A stretch of 46,261 nt of DNA, from positions 1 through 46,261 of the IMG/VR virus record IMGVR_UViG_3300010354_000149; one strand, 5' to 3'. Positions within the stretch are counted from its first letter, which is position 1, and each line of letters starts with the position of its first letter. The DNA comes from a virus. The position numbers and the translations under genes were made by a program. Below are positions 34,187 through 41,486 of the stretch, piece after piece. Below the pieces are notes generated by a model. That model was not told where the DNA came from. It was given only the letters and a program-made list of their open reading frames with translations, and ran no database searches.

Positions 34187-34372
34187 TCAAGATCCTTCCT
34201 CTACCTCTCTAATTAATTTGCTCACATAATTTTCAGTTCCATCCATAGTTTTAACTTCAAAGATAGATGACCTCTGATATTTTTTAATCTTTTTATATTT
34301 TTTTAAAAGTTTTTTAACTTCATCTTTATAAATTTTTACTTCAATTTTTTCTTGACTAAAACCTTCACTCAT
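34187..34372 (-). CDS. Small basic protein
   Basis: 61 residues from the ATG at 34372, overlapping the previous gene by four bases. Lys-rich helix (YKDEVKKLLKKYKKIKKYQR) and an acidic end. Could bind nucleic acid by charge, but no motif supports a precise role. Confidence 0.55.
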   Translation of the reverse strand: MSEGFSQEKIEVKIYKDEVKKLLKKYKKIKKYQRSSIFEVKTMDGTENYVSKLIREVEEGS

Positions 34373-34674
34373 TTTTTTTTCTTTTTTTCTGGTTGTTTTT
34401 GTCCCCAAAGTTTGGGATTTGTTCTCCCATATCCAAAATCAATTTTTTGAATCGAATTTGCCCCAAGTCTATCATAATACATATCAAAAATATTAACTCT
34501 AGATCCCCTCACAAGATCAATAAAATTTTCCCCATTTAGGATATACCAAATTAAATAAGCATCATTTGGAAAAGATTTATCATTTGCTTTTTCAAGAGTA
34601 GTTTTTTCCAAAAGAATTTCACATCCATATTCGGAAGGCAAAACTTGATTATCGATTTTTTTATTTTCTGACAT
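34369..34674 (-). CDS. Hypothetical cyanophage protein
   Basis: 101 residues from the ATG at 34674. Core phrase AYLIWYILNGENFIDLVRGS, then RVNIFDMYYDRLGANSIQKI and a conserved-looking FGYGRTNPKLWG before a Lys-rich tail. The AYLIWY...DL.RG...NIFD pattern looks constrained. Overlap of four bases with the next gene. Role unknown. Confidence 0.6.
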   Translation of the reverse strand: MSENKKIDNQVLPSEYGCEILLEKTTLEKANDKSFPNDAYLIWYILNGENFIDLVRGSRVNIFDMYYDRLGANSIQKIDFGYGRTNPKLWGQKQPEKKKKK

Positions 34675-34700
34675 TGTTCTTTCTTTTTCTAAAATAATAG

Positions 34701-35261
34701 TCACGAACGACCGCCCCAAATAATGTCAGAATAAGCTTCTTTCACATTTTCAAAAGATATTTTATATTTATCTGTTAGTTTTTTGTCCTTTACTAGAATA
34801 AGTAATTCGGATTCTTTTGGATGAAGTCCTTGAAGAAGGTTAATAAACATCATTTCCCTACGAATTGTCGTAAGAGTATTATTACCACCTTTCACATAAT
34901 GATAAAGATTTGCATACTCCCTACGAAGTGATGTTTTACCTCTCCCATCAAGATCTTGACCAGTGGCAGATTCTCCACCATATGCTTCTCTTTTCAAATT
35001 CTCAGATAAAGTTCCAGAATAAACAGATTGCTCATCCGCATTAGCATAAGGAACTTCTCCCTCGGGAAGAAGAGAAATTACAGTTTCATCAAAATTCCAA
35101 ATAAAAATTGTTTTTAACGAGTCATGCTCATATGTTTTAAGAACTTCTACTTTTTTTGCATTACTTCTTTGTTTTGAAGCAAGTTCCAAAATCTCAAACA
35201 CAAAAGGATTTGTTGGAAGAGTTTCTAATGGTTTTTCAGCCTTTATTTTTGTTGCAGACAT
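34701..35261 (-). CDS. Conserved cyanophage protein of unknown function
   Basis: 186 residues, soluble. Phrases NPFVFEILELASKQRSNAKK, DLDGRGKTSLRREYANLYHY and MMFINLLQGLHPKESELLIL are typical of a protein I recall as widespread in T4-like cyanophages, with no assigned role. It is the first gene after a sigma70-type promoter (35284-35312) and leads the unit that ends with speD. Confidence 0.65.
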   Translation of the reverse strand: MSATKIKAEKPLETLPTNPFVFEILELASKQRSNAKKVEVLKTYEHDSLKTIFIWNFDETVISLLPEGEVPYANADEQSVYSGTLSENLKREAYGGESATGQDLDGRGKTSLRREYANLYHYVKGGNNTLTTIRREMMFINLLQGLHPKESELLILVKDKKLTDKYKISFENVKEAYSDIIWGGRS

Positions 35262-35283
35262 AATCTTTTATACAATTCAGGTT

Positions 35284-35312
35284 ATTATAATATTATTTTG
35301 TTTATTTATCAA
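35284..35312 (-). promoter_or_regulatory. Sigma70-type promoter before the 186-residue gene
   Basis: Minus strand has TTGATA, a 17-base spacer and TATAAT. It overlaps the last bases of the upstream gene and lies 23 bases before the start at 35261. Confidence 0.65.
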
Positions 35313-35548
35313 TTATCTTCATCTTCTTCAAGATCTTCGTTATCAAAAAATCCCTCTTCAAAACGAACAGCAAGAACTTCATCTGGAACTATATTTCCAT
35401 TATTATCAAGAAATTCTGGATGAATATTATGAATTCCATATATTCTTTCAACTTGGTATTGCTTAAAAATCCATCCCCCAACAAGACCAATAAAAAGAAA
35501 CATCACACAAAACAAAATTGTGAATGTAAGAACAATAGATAGTTCCAT
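35309..35548 (-). CDS. Small membrane protein with acidic tail
   Basis: 79 residues. One clear transmembrane helix (VLTFTILFCVMFLFIGLVGG, about residues 6-28), then a polar part ending in FFDNEDLEEDEDN. N-terminal anchor with a cytoplasmic acidic tail is the likely arrangement. Function unknown. Confidence 0.6.
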   Translation of the reverse strand: MELSIVLTFTILFCVMFLFIGLVGGWIFKQYQVERIYGIHNIHPEFLDNNGNIVPDEVLAVRFEEGFFDNEDLEEDEDN

Positions 35549-35566
35549 TTGTTTTCTCCAGAGAAT

Positions 35567-35773
35567 TTACTTTTTTCTGATATCAAAATAAAATTCTATA
35601 AAAAAATGAAATTCTCTTTTTAAAAAAGAAATCATTTTACCAAATTTCAATTGAAAAACTTTTGGTTTTAATTCTCTCCTCCGTTTATTCCTAAGTAATA
35701 GTTCAATTCCCCTGTTAATATGGGGATCTGACTTATTTAGTTGTTTTTTTTCGTCTTCCTGGTCTTCTATCAT
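35567..35773 (-). CDS. Small basic conserved protein
   Basis: 68 residues from the ATG at 35773. NKSDPHINRGIELLLRNKRR, then KVFQLKFGKMISFLKREFHF and FFIEFYFDIRKK. A basic middle and aromatic C-terminus. The start lies within the end of the upstream gene (41-base overlap), a sign of translational coupling. Role unknown. Confidence 0.58.
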   Translation of the reverse strand: MIEDQEDEKKQLNKSDPHINRGIELLLRNKRRRELKPKVFQLKFGKMISFLKREFHFFIEFYFDIRKK

Positions 35774-36092
35774 AACTATATCTCCAAGCATCTTCAAGAA
35801 TACCATAAAGGTAATCTTTTATTTTTCTTGCTTCTGGTTTTGAAATATGGCCATATCCTTCGCGAAGTTGTTTATGAATTTCATCAGAACCTCCCTCAAG
35901 ATAATCATTTAAATCCATTACAAGATTACTGATTTCATTTGCTGTTGCACTTTGAATAAATTGTTCGACTTCAATTTTTTTAGTTCCGCGAACTTTGAGA
36001 TAATCATAAAATTTCAATACAAACTTACCTTTAAAGGCATAGTCAATTGCCTTTTCCACATCACCATAAACTTCATGAATTGTAGTTTCCAT
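35733..36092 (-). CDS. Hypothetical helical protein after glutaredoxin
   Basis: 119 residues, mostly helical: HEVYGDVEKAIDYAFKGKFV, FIQSATANEISNLVMDLNDY, then a basic end (RRPGRRKKTTK). It shares one base with the glutaredoxin stop (TAATGG-type junction), so the two are translated together. The basic tail suggests nucleic-acid contact, unproven. Confidence 0.6.
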   Translation of the reverse strand: METTIHEVYGDVEKAIDYAFKGKFVLKFYDYLKVRGTKKIEVEQFIQSATANEISNLVMDLNDYLEGGSDEIHKQLREGYGHISKPEARKIKDYLYGILEDAWRYSYDRRPGRRKKTTK

Positions 36093-36328
36093 TAAACCAA
36101 ATTTTGCTCCTTAAGGTATTGAACAGTATCGATACATCCACCGATGTGGTTATCATCAACAATGACTTGGGGAAATGTAGATCCTTGACCAAATTCTGCG
36201 TAGAATTCTTCCCGTGTAAAGTCTTTATTCAAATTATAAACAACATATTGTAGTTTTGCTAACTGTAATACCTCCCGAACTTTTGTGCAATAGGGGCAAC
36301 CATCTTTAGAATAAATTGTGAACTTCAT
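36092..36328 (-). CDS. nrdC: Glutaredoxin
   Basis: 78 residues. Active site CPYC at 11-14, then TFPQVIVDDNHIGGCIDTVQ with the cis-Pro loop (TFPQV) and GG motif of glutaredoxins. It reduces ribonucleotide reductase or other disulfides using glutathione; T4-like phages encode one (nrdC) for dNTP synthesis. A sigma70-type promoter lies upstream (36369-36397). Confidence 0.88.
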   Translation of the reverse strand: MKFTIYSKDGCPYCTKVREVLQLAKLQYVVYNLNKDFTREEFYAEFGQGSTFPQVIVDDNHIGGCIDTVQYLKEQNLV

Positions 36329-36368
36329 AATTCCTTACAGAGTTTTGTGGAATATTTATAGAGTCTTT

Positions 36369-36397
36369 ATTATATAATTGTTTTGATAATGTGTAAA
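36369..36397 (-). promoter_or_regulatory. Sigma70-type promoter of the glutaredoxin unit
   Basis: Minus strand has TTTACA, a 17-base spacer and TATAAT, with TATAAATA (late-like) a few bases downstream. Predicted start of transcription is about 35 bases before the gene. The gap 36329-36445 holds nothing else I can identify. Confidence 0.68.
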
Positions 36398-36445
36398 GTT
36401 TATTTCATTGAATTTTATAAGTTTTTTGTTAAAAGGCAAAGAAAA

Positions 36446-36898
36446 TCAACCAGCATCCAAATAAACAACGGTAGAATCAGTAGTTCCTACAAACTTACTG
36501 TTTTCTACCGTTGTGTGAGTTGTTCCAGGACCAAAATACATCGGAATTCTAGTAACACCCTCAATAGTCATATTTGAAATCGTCACATAAGAAGGTGCTG
36601 CATTTTGCAATCTTTCCGTATGCCCGTGAAGATGAGAAGATTCTTTTACATTCTCATCTTCACCATTCATACCTAGACCAACTGTGCGAATAGAACCTTT
36701 TAGAGTGCAATTTTCAATTTTAACATTTGATGCTTTGATTCTAATTTCAGTGGTCTTTCCATTATTGAAAAGACCATTTCTACAATTGATTACTGTACCA
36801 TCTTTTTTAATTTGATAAATCTCATAAGGAACATCTTTCGGACTTTCGCAAGACATTAATAGAATTGGTAGAAATCCCAGAAGATACTTTAGTTTCAT
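36446..36898 (-). CDS. Lipoprotein with right-handed beta-helix, probably truncated
   Basis: 150 residues. A lipoprotein signal (KLKYLLGFLPILLMSC, Cys17) precedes beta-helix repeats: GTVINCRNGLFNNGKTTEIR, ASNVKIENCTLKGSIRTVGL, YVTISNMTIEGVTRI, TTVENSKFVGTTDSTVVYLD. The chain stops at VVYLDAG in mid-repeat with no cap, so the C-terminal part seems lost. It would be anchored in a host membrane. Ribosome site AAGG lies just upstream. Sugar-binding or polysaccharide-cleaving activity is possible for such folds but not shown. Confidence 0.55.
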   Translation of the reverse strand: MKLKYLLGFLPILLMSCESPKDVPYEIYQIKKDGTVINCRNGLFNNGKTTEIRIKASNVKIENCTLKGSIRTVGLGMNGEDENVKESSHLHGHTERLQNAAPSYVTISNMTIEGVTRIPMYFGPGTTHTTVENSKFVGTTDSTVVYLDAG

Positions 36899-36986
36899 TT
36901 TCCTTAGAGGGTAATTCTTTATATAGGTTGGGCCAAGTATCTCTGATGATTTCTGCTAACTTGTATGGTGTATCAGAACTAATCAT
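36822..36986 (-). CDS. Small protein coupled to talC
   Basis: 54-residue frame whose ATG overlaps the talC stop. The first half ([29 protein letters not shown]) looks like real protein; the second half is low-complexity and overlaps the lipoprotein gene by 77 bases in another frame. The original stop may have been lost, extending it into the next gene. Role unknown. Confidence 0.5.
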   Translation of the reverse strand: MISSDTPYKLAEIIRDTWPNLYKELPSKENETKVSSGISTNSINVLRKSERCSL

Positions 36987-37653
36987 TCTTAAACTTAAGT
37001 GCTTCTTCCCAATCCTTTTGGAAAATCTCAAGACCTTTATCAGTCATAACGTTCTTATACATTTTCCAATAAACGAGTGGTGGAATTGTAACAATATCAG
37101 CACCAGCAATCGCACACTGCTCAACTTGCCTTACTTCACGAATTGAAGCAGCAAGAATTTGCGGAGTAACTTTTTTCCACCAACAAGAATTATCAAATGC
37201 TTTTCGGATATTCTTGATGAGTTCAATTCCATCTACAGAATTATCAATCCATCGTCCAACGAATGGTGAGATGTATGTTGCCCCTGCTTTACCAGCAAGA
37301 ATTGCTTGGGCAACAGAGAACACAAGAGTTACGTTTGTCTTTACTCCAATCTCAGATAGGTGCTTACATGCCTTAAGACCCTCTACGGTACAAGGAACCT
37401 TAATCGTAATTGATGGAGCAATGGAGTAATACTTCTGTGCCTGAGAAAGCATTTCTTCGGCAGTATCAGCAACTACTTCACAAGAAATACTTTCAAGTTC
37501 TGAACACTGCGTATAGATTTCGTTTGCTACTTCTAGCAGTTCCTTTCCATTCTTGAGAATAAGTGAGGGATTAGTTGTTACACCATCAATAACTCCATTT
37601 TTATATGCTGGAACAATCTGGTCAATATCAGCAGTATCAAGAAAAATTTTCAA
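36979..37653 (-). CDS. talC: Transaldolase-like TalC
   Basis: 224 residues from a TTG start at 37653 ([10 protein letters not shown]), which has GGAGG nine bases upstream and overlaps the ferredoxin stop (TTGA). No ATG fits the conserved N-terminus. Family marks: [30 protein letters not shown] with the Schiff-base Lys in [24 protein letters not shown]. Phage TalC shifts carbon through the pentose phosphate pathway during infection, providing NADPH and ribose phosphate. A known cyanophage auxiliary gene. Confidence 0.9.
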   Translation of the reverse strand: MKIFLDTADIDQIVPAYKNGVIDGVTTNPSLILKNGKELLEVANEIYTQCSELESISCEVVADTAEEMLSQAQKYYSIAPSITIKVPCTVEGLKACKHLSEIGVKTNVTLVFSVAQAILAGKAGATYISPFVGRWIDNSVDGIELIKNIRKAFDNSCWWKKVTPQILAASIREVRQVEQCAIAGADIVTIPPLVYWKMYKNVMTDKGLEIFQKDWEEALKFKND

Positions 37654-37940
37654 AGGTTTTCCTCCTGTTCGGTTAGAATTACACAATCGGATTTTGGATA
37701 TGCTACACAAAGCATTGTGAAACCAGCAGCAAGTTGTTCATCATCAAGGAATGATTGTTCATCATTATCAACTTCTCCACTAATTACTTTGCCCGCACAA
37801 GATGAGCAAGCACCAGCACGACAAGAATAAGGAAGATCAATTCCAGCTTCGTCTGCTGCTTCAAGAATATATTGGTCTTCATGACATTGAATAACTTGTT
37901 CGGTATCATCGGGAGAACGAAGAGTAATAGAATAGGTCAT
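37650..37940 (-). CDS. petF: 2Fe-2S plant-type ferredoxin
   Basis: 96 residues. Cluster ligands Cys40, Cys45, Cys48 ([13 protein letters not shown]) and Cys78 (TMLCVAYP) in standard spacing; the acidic surface suits reductase binding. It carries electrons from photosystem I to host or phage reductases, for example ribonucleotide reductase or biosynthetic enzymes. It overlaps talC by four bases, so carbon and electron rerouting genes are made together. Confidence 0.92.
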   Translation of the reverse strand: MTYSITLRSPDDTEQVIQCHEDQYILEAADEAGIDLPYSCRAGACSSCAGKVISGEVDNDEQSFLDDEQLAAGFTMLCVAYPKSDCVILTEQEENL

Positions 37941-37967
37941 AATAGTTTTAATAAGTGTAAATGAAAA

Positions 37968-38318
37968 TTAGGAATCACCTAGAGTGAAATTTTGAAGTGA
38001 AGCAGAAACATTATCAATATACTCATCAAATGCTTCCTTCACAGTTTCTTTAATCGTGCTACGAGGAATGAATACATCAGTTTCTGGTTTGTACTCTGGA
38101 TGTTTCCTCTCAAATGCTTCAGTTGTATTATACATTACTTCTGTAGTAATCTCACGAAGAACTCGTAGAATTCTTCCGTCAAGATGCTCATAAGAATAAC
38201 CAGGAAAAAATTGCTCTTTTGTTAGATGAAACAATCTCCAATAAGTGGCAACTTGCTGTTCAAAAAGTTCAGCATATTCCGATTGGTCTTCGGGAGAATT
38301 AAAATTGGGTAGGTCCAT
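37968..38318 (-). CDS. Hypothetical protein upstream of ferredoxin
   Basis: 116 residues, acidic and helical: PEDQSEYAELFEQQVATYWR, FFPGYSYEHLDGRILRVLRE, KETVKEAFDEYIDNVSASLQ. No motif I can name; no membrane segment. It shares direction and short spacing with ferredoxin and talC. Confidence 0.6.
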   Translation of the reverse strand: MDLPNFNSPEDQSEYAELFEQQVATYWRLFHLTKEQFFPGYSYEHLDGRILRVLREITTEVMYNTTEAFERKHPEYKPETDVFIPRSTIKETVKEAFDEYIDNVSASLQNFTLGDS

Positions 38319-38383
38319 AAGTTTCTTATTGACTAATTTAGTTTAGCATAATGAGTATAAGATCCAAAGCATCTGTTTGGAAA

Positions 38384-38935
38384 TTAAGACAAAAGACCTT
38401 TGAGTAGATGTGTTGCTTCGGAAAATCTATCCACATAATGAATGAGTTTCATTTCTTCATTATTGAGAAATCCATTCTCAACCATCTCTTCCTCAATCCA
38501 AGTTCTTAATGTTCTCCACATTCTTCCAACACAAATCACAGGTTTCTTATCCATATGTTTTGCTTGAATGAGTTGGTAAATCATTGCCATCTCAAGAACT
38601 GTACCAATACCACCTGGAGTTACGATAAAGGCATCACAATCAGAGAAGGTCTTAAGTCGTGAATAGAAAGTTTCGTGCTGTTCGTATTCTTGAACATAAG
38701 AATTTACACCATCCTCAAAGGGAAGATAGATTGCTTGAGCAATAGAGCACAGGTGTCCGTCACCTTTACAGACACTCATAGCACCTCTGTTTGCTGCCTC
38801 CATTGCTCCTGGGCCACCACCAGTGACCACAACCCATCCATTCTCTGCAATATTTCTTCCAAGTTTTTCTACTGCCTTATAAAGGTTTGATTCTGGGTCT
38901 GTCCTTGCTGAACCAAAAATTGCTACCTTCTTCAT
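38384..38935 (-). CDS. LOG-family nucleotide-binding protein
   Basis: 183 residues with the LOG/TIGR00730 Rossmann pattern: AIFGSARTDPESNLYKAVEK, VVTGGGPGAMEAANRGA and the catalytic-type TPGGIGTVLEM (PGGxGTxxE). Family members release nucleobases or adenine from nucleoside monophosphates (cytokinin-activating phosphoribohydrolases) or serve as nucleotide-sensing proteins. In a phage it may salvage or regulate nucleotides. Overlaps the 54-residue gene by four bases. Confidence 0.75.
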   Translation of the reverse strand: MKKVAIFGSARTDPESNLYKAVEKLGRNIAENGWVVVTGGGPGAMEAANRGAMSVCKGDGHLCSIAQAIYLPFEDGVNSYVQEYEQHETFYSRLKTFSDCDAFIVTPGGIGTVLEMAMIYQLIQAKHMDKKPVICVGRMWRTLRTWIEEEMVENGFLNNEEMKLIHYVDRFSEATHLLKGLLS

Positions 38936-39096
38936 TTAAACTCTCTCATACCAGTACATTCTACACCATTCTTCATCATTTTAACAAGTGCTTCTTGTGC
39001 AGATTCCATTTGAAAATAAACTGCCGATTTCTTTTTACCAAGATAAATGTAATCTACACAATAAAATCCAGTCTTAAGTGGGTCAACCAGTTTCAT
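38932..39096 (-). CDS. Small protein coupled to the LOG-family gene
   Basis: 54-residue frame MKLVDPLKTGFYCVDYIYLG..., ending VKMMKNGVECTGMREFK. ATGA overlap with the LOG-family start shows translational coupling. Looks like a compact beta-beta-alpha unit. It is downstream of psbA and its terminator. Function unknown. Confidence 0.58.
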   Translation of the reverse strand: MKLVDPLKTGFYCVDYIYLGKKKSAVYFQMESAQEALVKMMKNGVECTGMREFK

Positions 39097-39164
39097 AAGA
39101 TTATATCAGAGATAATACAAAAAGAAAAATACCGAATGCTATGAATAATGTGATAGTTCCAAGC

Positions 39165-39191
39165 ATAAAAAAGAGGGTTTAGAACCCCCTT
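39165..39191 (-). terminator. Terminator after psbA
   Basis: Minus strand has AAGGGGGTT, a 3-base loop and AACCCTCTT (one G-U pair) followed by a T run. It begins 26 bases past the psbA stop. A 21-codon frame starts inside it (see rejected items). Confidence 0.7.
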
Positions 39192-39216
39192 ATTTATTAT
39201 TCAGTTTTCAGGAAAC

Positions 39217-40299
39217 TCAACCGATGGATGGTGCAGTGAGAGCAACGGGAGTTGCTTCGGCAGCAGCCAGGTCCAGTGGGAAATTATGAGCATTTCGTTC
39301 ATGCATAACTTCCATACCAAGACCAGCACGGTTGAGCACATCTGCCCAAGTGTTAATCACATGACCCTGACCATCTTGAATAGACTGGTTGAAGTTGAAA
39401 CCGTTCAGGTTGAATGCCATAGTGCTAACACCAAGAGAAGTGAACCAGATGCCAACTACAGGCCAGGCAGCAAGGAAGAAGTGCAGTGAACGTGAGTTAT
39501 TGAATGACGCATATTGGAAAATAAGACGACCAAAATAACCATGAGCAGCAACGATGTTGTAGGTCTCTTCTTCTTGACCGAACTTGTAACCATAGTTCTG
39601 TGACTCATTCTCAGTGGTTTCACGAACCAGTGAGGAAGTAACCAGAGAACCGTGCATTGCGGAGAACAGTGAACCACCGAAGACACCAGCAACTCCAAGC
39701 ATGTGGAAGGGGTGCATCAGGATGTTGTGTTCTGCTTGGAATACAAGCATGTAGTTGAAAGTACCAGAGATGCCAAGAGGCATTGCATCAGAGAAAGAAC
39801 CTTGACCGAAAGGATAGACCAGGAATACAGCAGAAGCAGCAGCAACAGGTGCGCTGTAGGCAACCATAATCCAAGGACGCATACCTAGACGGTATGAGAG
39901 TTCCCATTCACGACCCATATAGCAATAGATACCAATGAGGAAGTGAAATACAACAAGTTGGAAAGGACCACCGTTGTAGAGCCATTCATCGAGGGAAGCA
40001 GCTTCCCAGATGGGATAGAAGTGTAGACCGATAGCATTTGAACTAGGAACAACAGCACCAGAGATGATGTTGTTACCGTAGAGAAGAGAACCAGCAACGG
40101 GTTCACGAATACCATCAATATCTACTGGGGGTGCAGCGATGAAGGCGACGATGAAGCATACAGTTGCAGCAAGCAGTGTTGGAACCATCAATACACCAAA
40201 CCACCCCACATAGAGACGATTATTAGTAGATGTAATCCAAGAACAAAACTGTTCCCAAAGTGAAATATTTGATTGTTTTGTTGAAATTGTAGCAGTCAT
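39217..40299 (-). CDS. psbA: Photosystem II D1 protein
   Basis: 360 residues from the ATG at 40299 ([19 protein letters not shown]). Contains all D1 helices, the chlorophyll and manganese ligand regions, and the C-terminal processing site near residue 345 ([16 protein letters not shown]). At the position equivalent to 130 the sequence is GREWELSYR, so Glu rather than Gln, the high-light D1 form of cyanobacteria. The gene replaces damaged host D1 during infection. DNA here is visibly more GC-rich than the flanking phage genes, matching host-derived origin. Its own promoter and a terminator make it a single-gene unit. Confidence 0.97.
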   Translation of the reverse strand: MTATISTKQSNISLWEQFCSWITSTNNRLYVGWFGVLMVPTLLAATVCFIVAFIAAPPVDIDGIREPVAGSLLYGNNIISGAVVPSSNAIGLHFYPIWEAASLDEWLYNGGPFQLVVFHFLIGIYCYMGREWELSYRLGMRPWIMVAYSAPVAAASAVFLVYPFGQGSFSDAMPLGISGTFNYMLVFQAEHNILMHPFHMLGVAGVFGGSLFSAMHGSLVTSSLVRETTENESQNYGYKFGQEEETYNIVAAHGYFGRLIFQYASFNNSRSLHFFLAAWPVVGIWFTSLGVSTMAFNLNGFNFNQSIQDGQGHVINTWADVLNRAGLGMEVMHERNAHNFPLDLAAAEATPVALTAPSIG

Positions 40300-40322
40300 T
40301 TTTGAAAAAGGGTTAGGTAAAA

Positions 40323-40338
40323 GTTCGTGGGGACGAAC
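40323..40338 (-). promoter_or_regulatory. Hairpin in the psbA leader RNA
   Basis: On the minus strand GTTCGT-CCCC-ACGAAC is a perfect 6-bp stem with a 4-base loop followed by TTTT, 24 bases before the psbA start. It could be a weak attenuator or a stabiliser of the mRNA start. An alternative stem with the flanking AACGAACCTGTTCG is also possible. Confidence 0.45.
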
Positions 40339-40457
40339 AGGTTCGTTATTTCTTCTCACCCCTAGAGAAGATATGAAAGACGTATTTACCCTCCCATAGG
40401 TCTTGGTTATCGGGAGCACAAAGGTTTCGGATTTGTTACATTCCTTAACTTGTTGAT

Positions 40458-40492
40458 GTATTTATCATACTACGGTTTCCCGTCTCCGTCAA
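40458..40492 (-). promoter_or_regulatory. Composite psbA promoter
   Basis: Minus strand has TTGACG, a 17-base spacer, TATGAT, and directly after it the late motif GATAAATAC overlapping the -10 box. Two polymerase forms could therefore read psbA early and late. The leader is about 155 bases. Confidence 0.7.
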
Positions 40493-40517
40493 TCCCCCAC
40501 CCCCTGCGACAAGTGAC

Positions 40518-40547
40518 TTGACTTACCCATAAGATTATTATTATAAT
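40518..40547 (+). promoter_or_regulatory. Sigma70-type promoter, rightward
   Basis: Plus strand has TTGACT, an 18-base spacer and TATAAT, about 107 bases before the first gene of the small plus-strand operon (40654-41215). Its TTGACTTACCC stretch equals the one at the thyX promoter. Confidence 0.6.
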
Positions 40548-40653
40548 ACCTTTGTTGGGTTTAAAGAAATAACTTAATTATTTAAAGAATATTAAATATA
40601 GAAAAGATCATTTATTTTATTGCATCTGTATAAATATCAATATCATATCAAAA

Positions 40654-40851
40654 ATGCCCAGAGAGTGGAACACTCCTATAAGGGAACCTTGGAACGCACC
40701 TATACATAATATTCTAAAAGCAATTGATAATCACACTCAAGAATACTTCAAGAGTGGTGATACTTGGCATCTACAAAAAGCACAACTACTCCGAGAGTAT
40801 GTTTCAGAATTAAAAACTTGGATACACCTTGAAGAGAAAAAAAATAAATAA
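40654..40851 (+). CDS. Small conserved cyanophage protein
   Basis: 65 residues: MPREWNTPIREPWNAPIHNI, then LKAIDNHTQEYFKSGDTWHL and a charged helix LLREYVSELKTWIHLEEKK. The Trp-Asn repeat at the start and the helix look conserved. First gene of a three-gene plus-strand operon with two membrane proteins. Function unknown. Confidence 0.6.
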   Translation: MPREWNTPIREPWNAPIHNILKAIDNHTQEYFKSGDTWHLQKAQLLREYVSELKTWIHLEEKKNK

Positions 40852-40859
40852 TTTAAAAA

Positions 40860-41075
40860 ATGGAATTTAAAATCAATATGGGAACTATTATAACTTCAGT
40901 ATTTGGTGCTGCTATTATTGGTGGTTTCACAGGATTTTGGACGGTATCTCAAAATACTTTAGTTAATACTAAAGATGTTGAAAAAGTTAAAGAAGATGTA
41001 AAAGAACTTAAAGATAGTCAAAAAGAAGATAGACAACTTCTATATCAGATTTTAAGGGAGATTAAAAATAAATGA
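40860..41075 (+). CDS. Small membrane protein with coiled coil, holin candidate
   Basis: 71 residues. One N-terminal transmembrane segment (GTIITSVFGAAIIGGFTGFW) followed by a charged heptad helix (VEKVKEDVKELKDSQKEDRQ). Small size, one membrane helix, a charged tail and nearness to the lysozyme operon fit a holin or holin partner. No direct proof; could also be a superinfection or membrane-stress factor. Overlaps the next gene by ATGA. Confidence 0.5.
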   Translation: MEFKINMGTIITSVFGAAIIGGFTGFWTVSQNTLVNTKDVEKVKEDVKELKDSQKEDRQLLYQILREIKNK

Positions 41076-41215
41076 CTAATGCAGTATGGAGTGTAAATAT
41101 ATTATTAGGTATTGGACTTATCGGGGTTGCCTGGGTCATCTATAAAGTTCTTATCTGGGATAATGAGGAAAACAATTCTACCACTACTCATCATTCTCCG
41201 ACTGATGACAAATGA
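41072..41215 (+). CDS. 47-residue membrane protein, holin/spanin candidate
   Basis: Frame MTNAVWSVNILLGIGLIGVA..., one transmembrane helix (about 8-28) and a hydrophilic tail ending HHSPTDDK. ATGA overlap with the upstream membrane protein shows coupled translation, as in holin/antiholin or membrane-protein pairs. No lipobox, so not a standard outer spanin. Confidence 0.55.
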   Translation: MTNAVWSVNILLGIGLIGVAWVIYKVLIWDNEENNSTTTHHSPTDDK

Positions 41216-41425
41216 TGGATTATTTTTAGAAAACAGAAGACCTCTGCCAAAAAGACAACCGGCAGAAGTCTTTAGGTTTACTTTCTCAGAAAGAGAATTG
41301 ATTTTCTCAAAGTTATTAAGAAACTTATCATATGTTTCGGTAAGCTGAAGAGATATTTCTGGATTTTCAAAAACTCCAGAAATTTTTTTTCTATTCAACA
41401 ACTCTGATGGTTTTTTAAATGCCAC
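41105..41425 (-). pseudogene. Remnant of a structural gene, read through a terminator
   Basis: The first 55 codons (MAFKKPSELLNRKKISGVFE..., then LQLTETYDKFLNNFEKINSL) look like the start of a larger phage protein. The frame then enters a hairpin (41237-41272) and overlaps the plus-strand membrane gene, where the composition turns unprotein-like. I infer that the middle and end of the gene were deleted, leaving the start fused to an old terminator. The sigma70-type promoter upstream is intact, so it may still be expressed as a short peptide. Confidence 0.45.
41235..41273. terminator. Hairpin between convergent units
   Basis: AAGACCTCTGCC pairs with GGCAGAAGTCTT over 12 positions with one mismatch (a G-U pair on one strand), around a 12-base loop. 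It lies 20 bases after the plus-strand operon and inside the minus-strand remnant. T runs on both sides are short. Confidence 0.5.
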
Positions 41426-41457
41426 TATTACAACAACTTTTTATTATAAGAATATTT

Positions 41458-41486
41458 ATTATACCTTAAAATCTTAAAATTATCAA
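41458..41486 (-). promoter_or_regulatory. Sigma70-type promoter with late-like extension
   Basis: Minus strand has TTGATA, a 17-base spacer and TATAAT, directly followed by AAATA, so TATAATAAATA also contains a late motif. It lies 33 bases before the remnant gene and close behind the lysozyme stop. Confidence 0.6.

Larger units (their letters stand above)
40300..40653. other. 354-base control region between psbA and a plus-strand operon
   Basis: No convincing gene lies here. It holds a leftward sigma70-type promoter for psbA overlapping a late motif, a hairpin in the psbA leader, and a rightward sigma70-type promoter (TTGACT-18-TATAAT). A C-rich tract (40494-40505) lies between the two promoters. 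The psbA frame stays open upstream to 40419, but the conserved D1 start is at 40299. Confidence 0.7.

Noticed and set aside
39101-39166. 21-codon membrane-like frame after psbA (MLGTITLFIAFGIFLFVLSL...)
   Set aside because: Its start lies in the T tract of the psbA terminator and it has no ribosome site. It may be chance in AT-rich DNA, though it is in the same direction as its neighbours.
40300-40419. Longer psbA start giving a 40-residue extension
   Set aside because: The extension lacks any D1-like sequence and covers the leader hairpin; the conserved D1 start [15 protein letters not shown] is at 40299.
40494-40505. C-rich tract as a possible G-quadruplex on the minus strand
   Set aside because: Only two G runs are present close together; four runs needed for a stable quadruplex are not seen.
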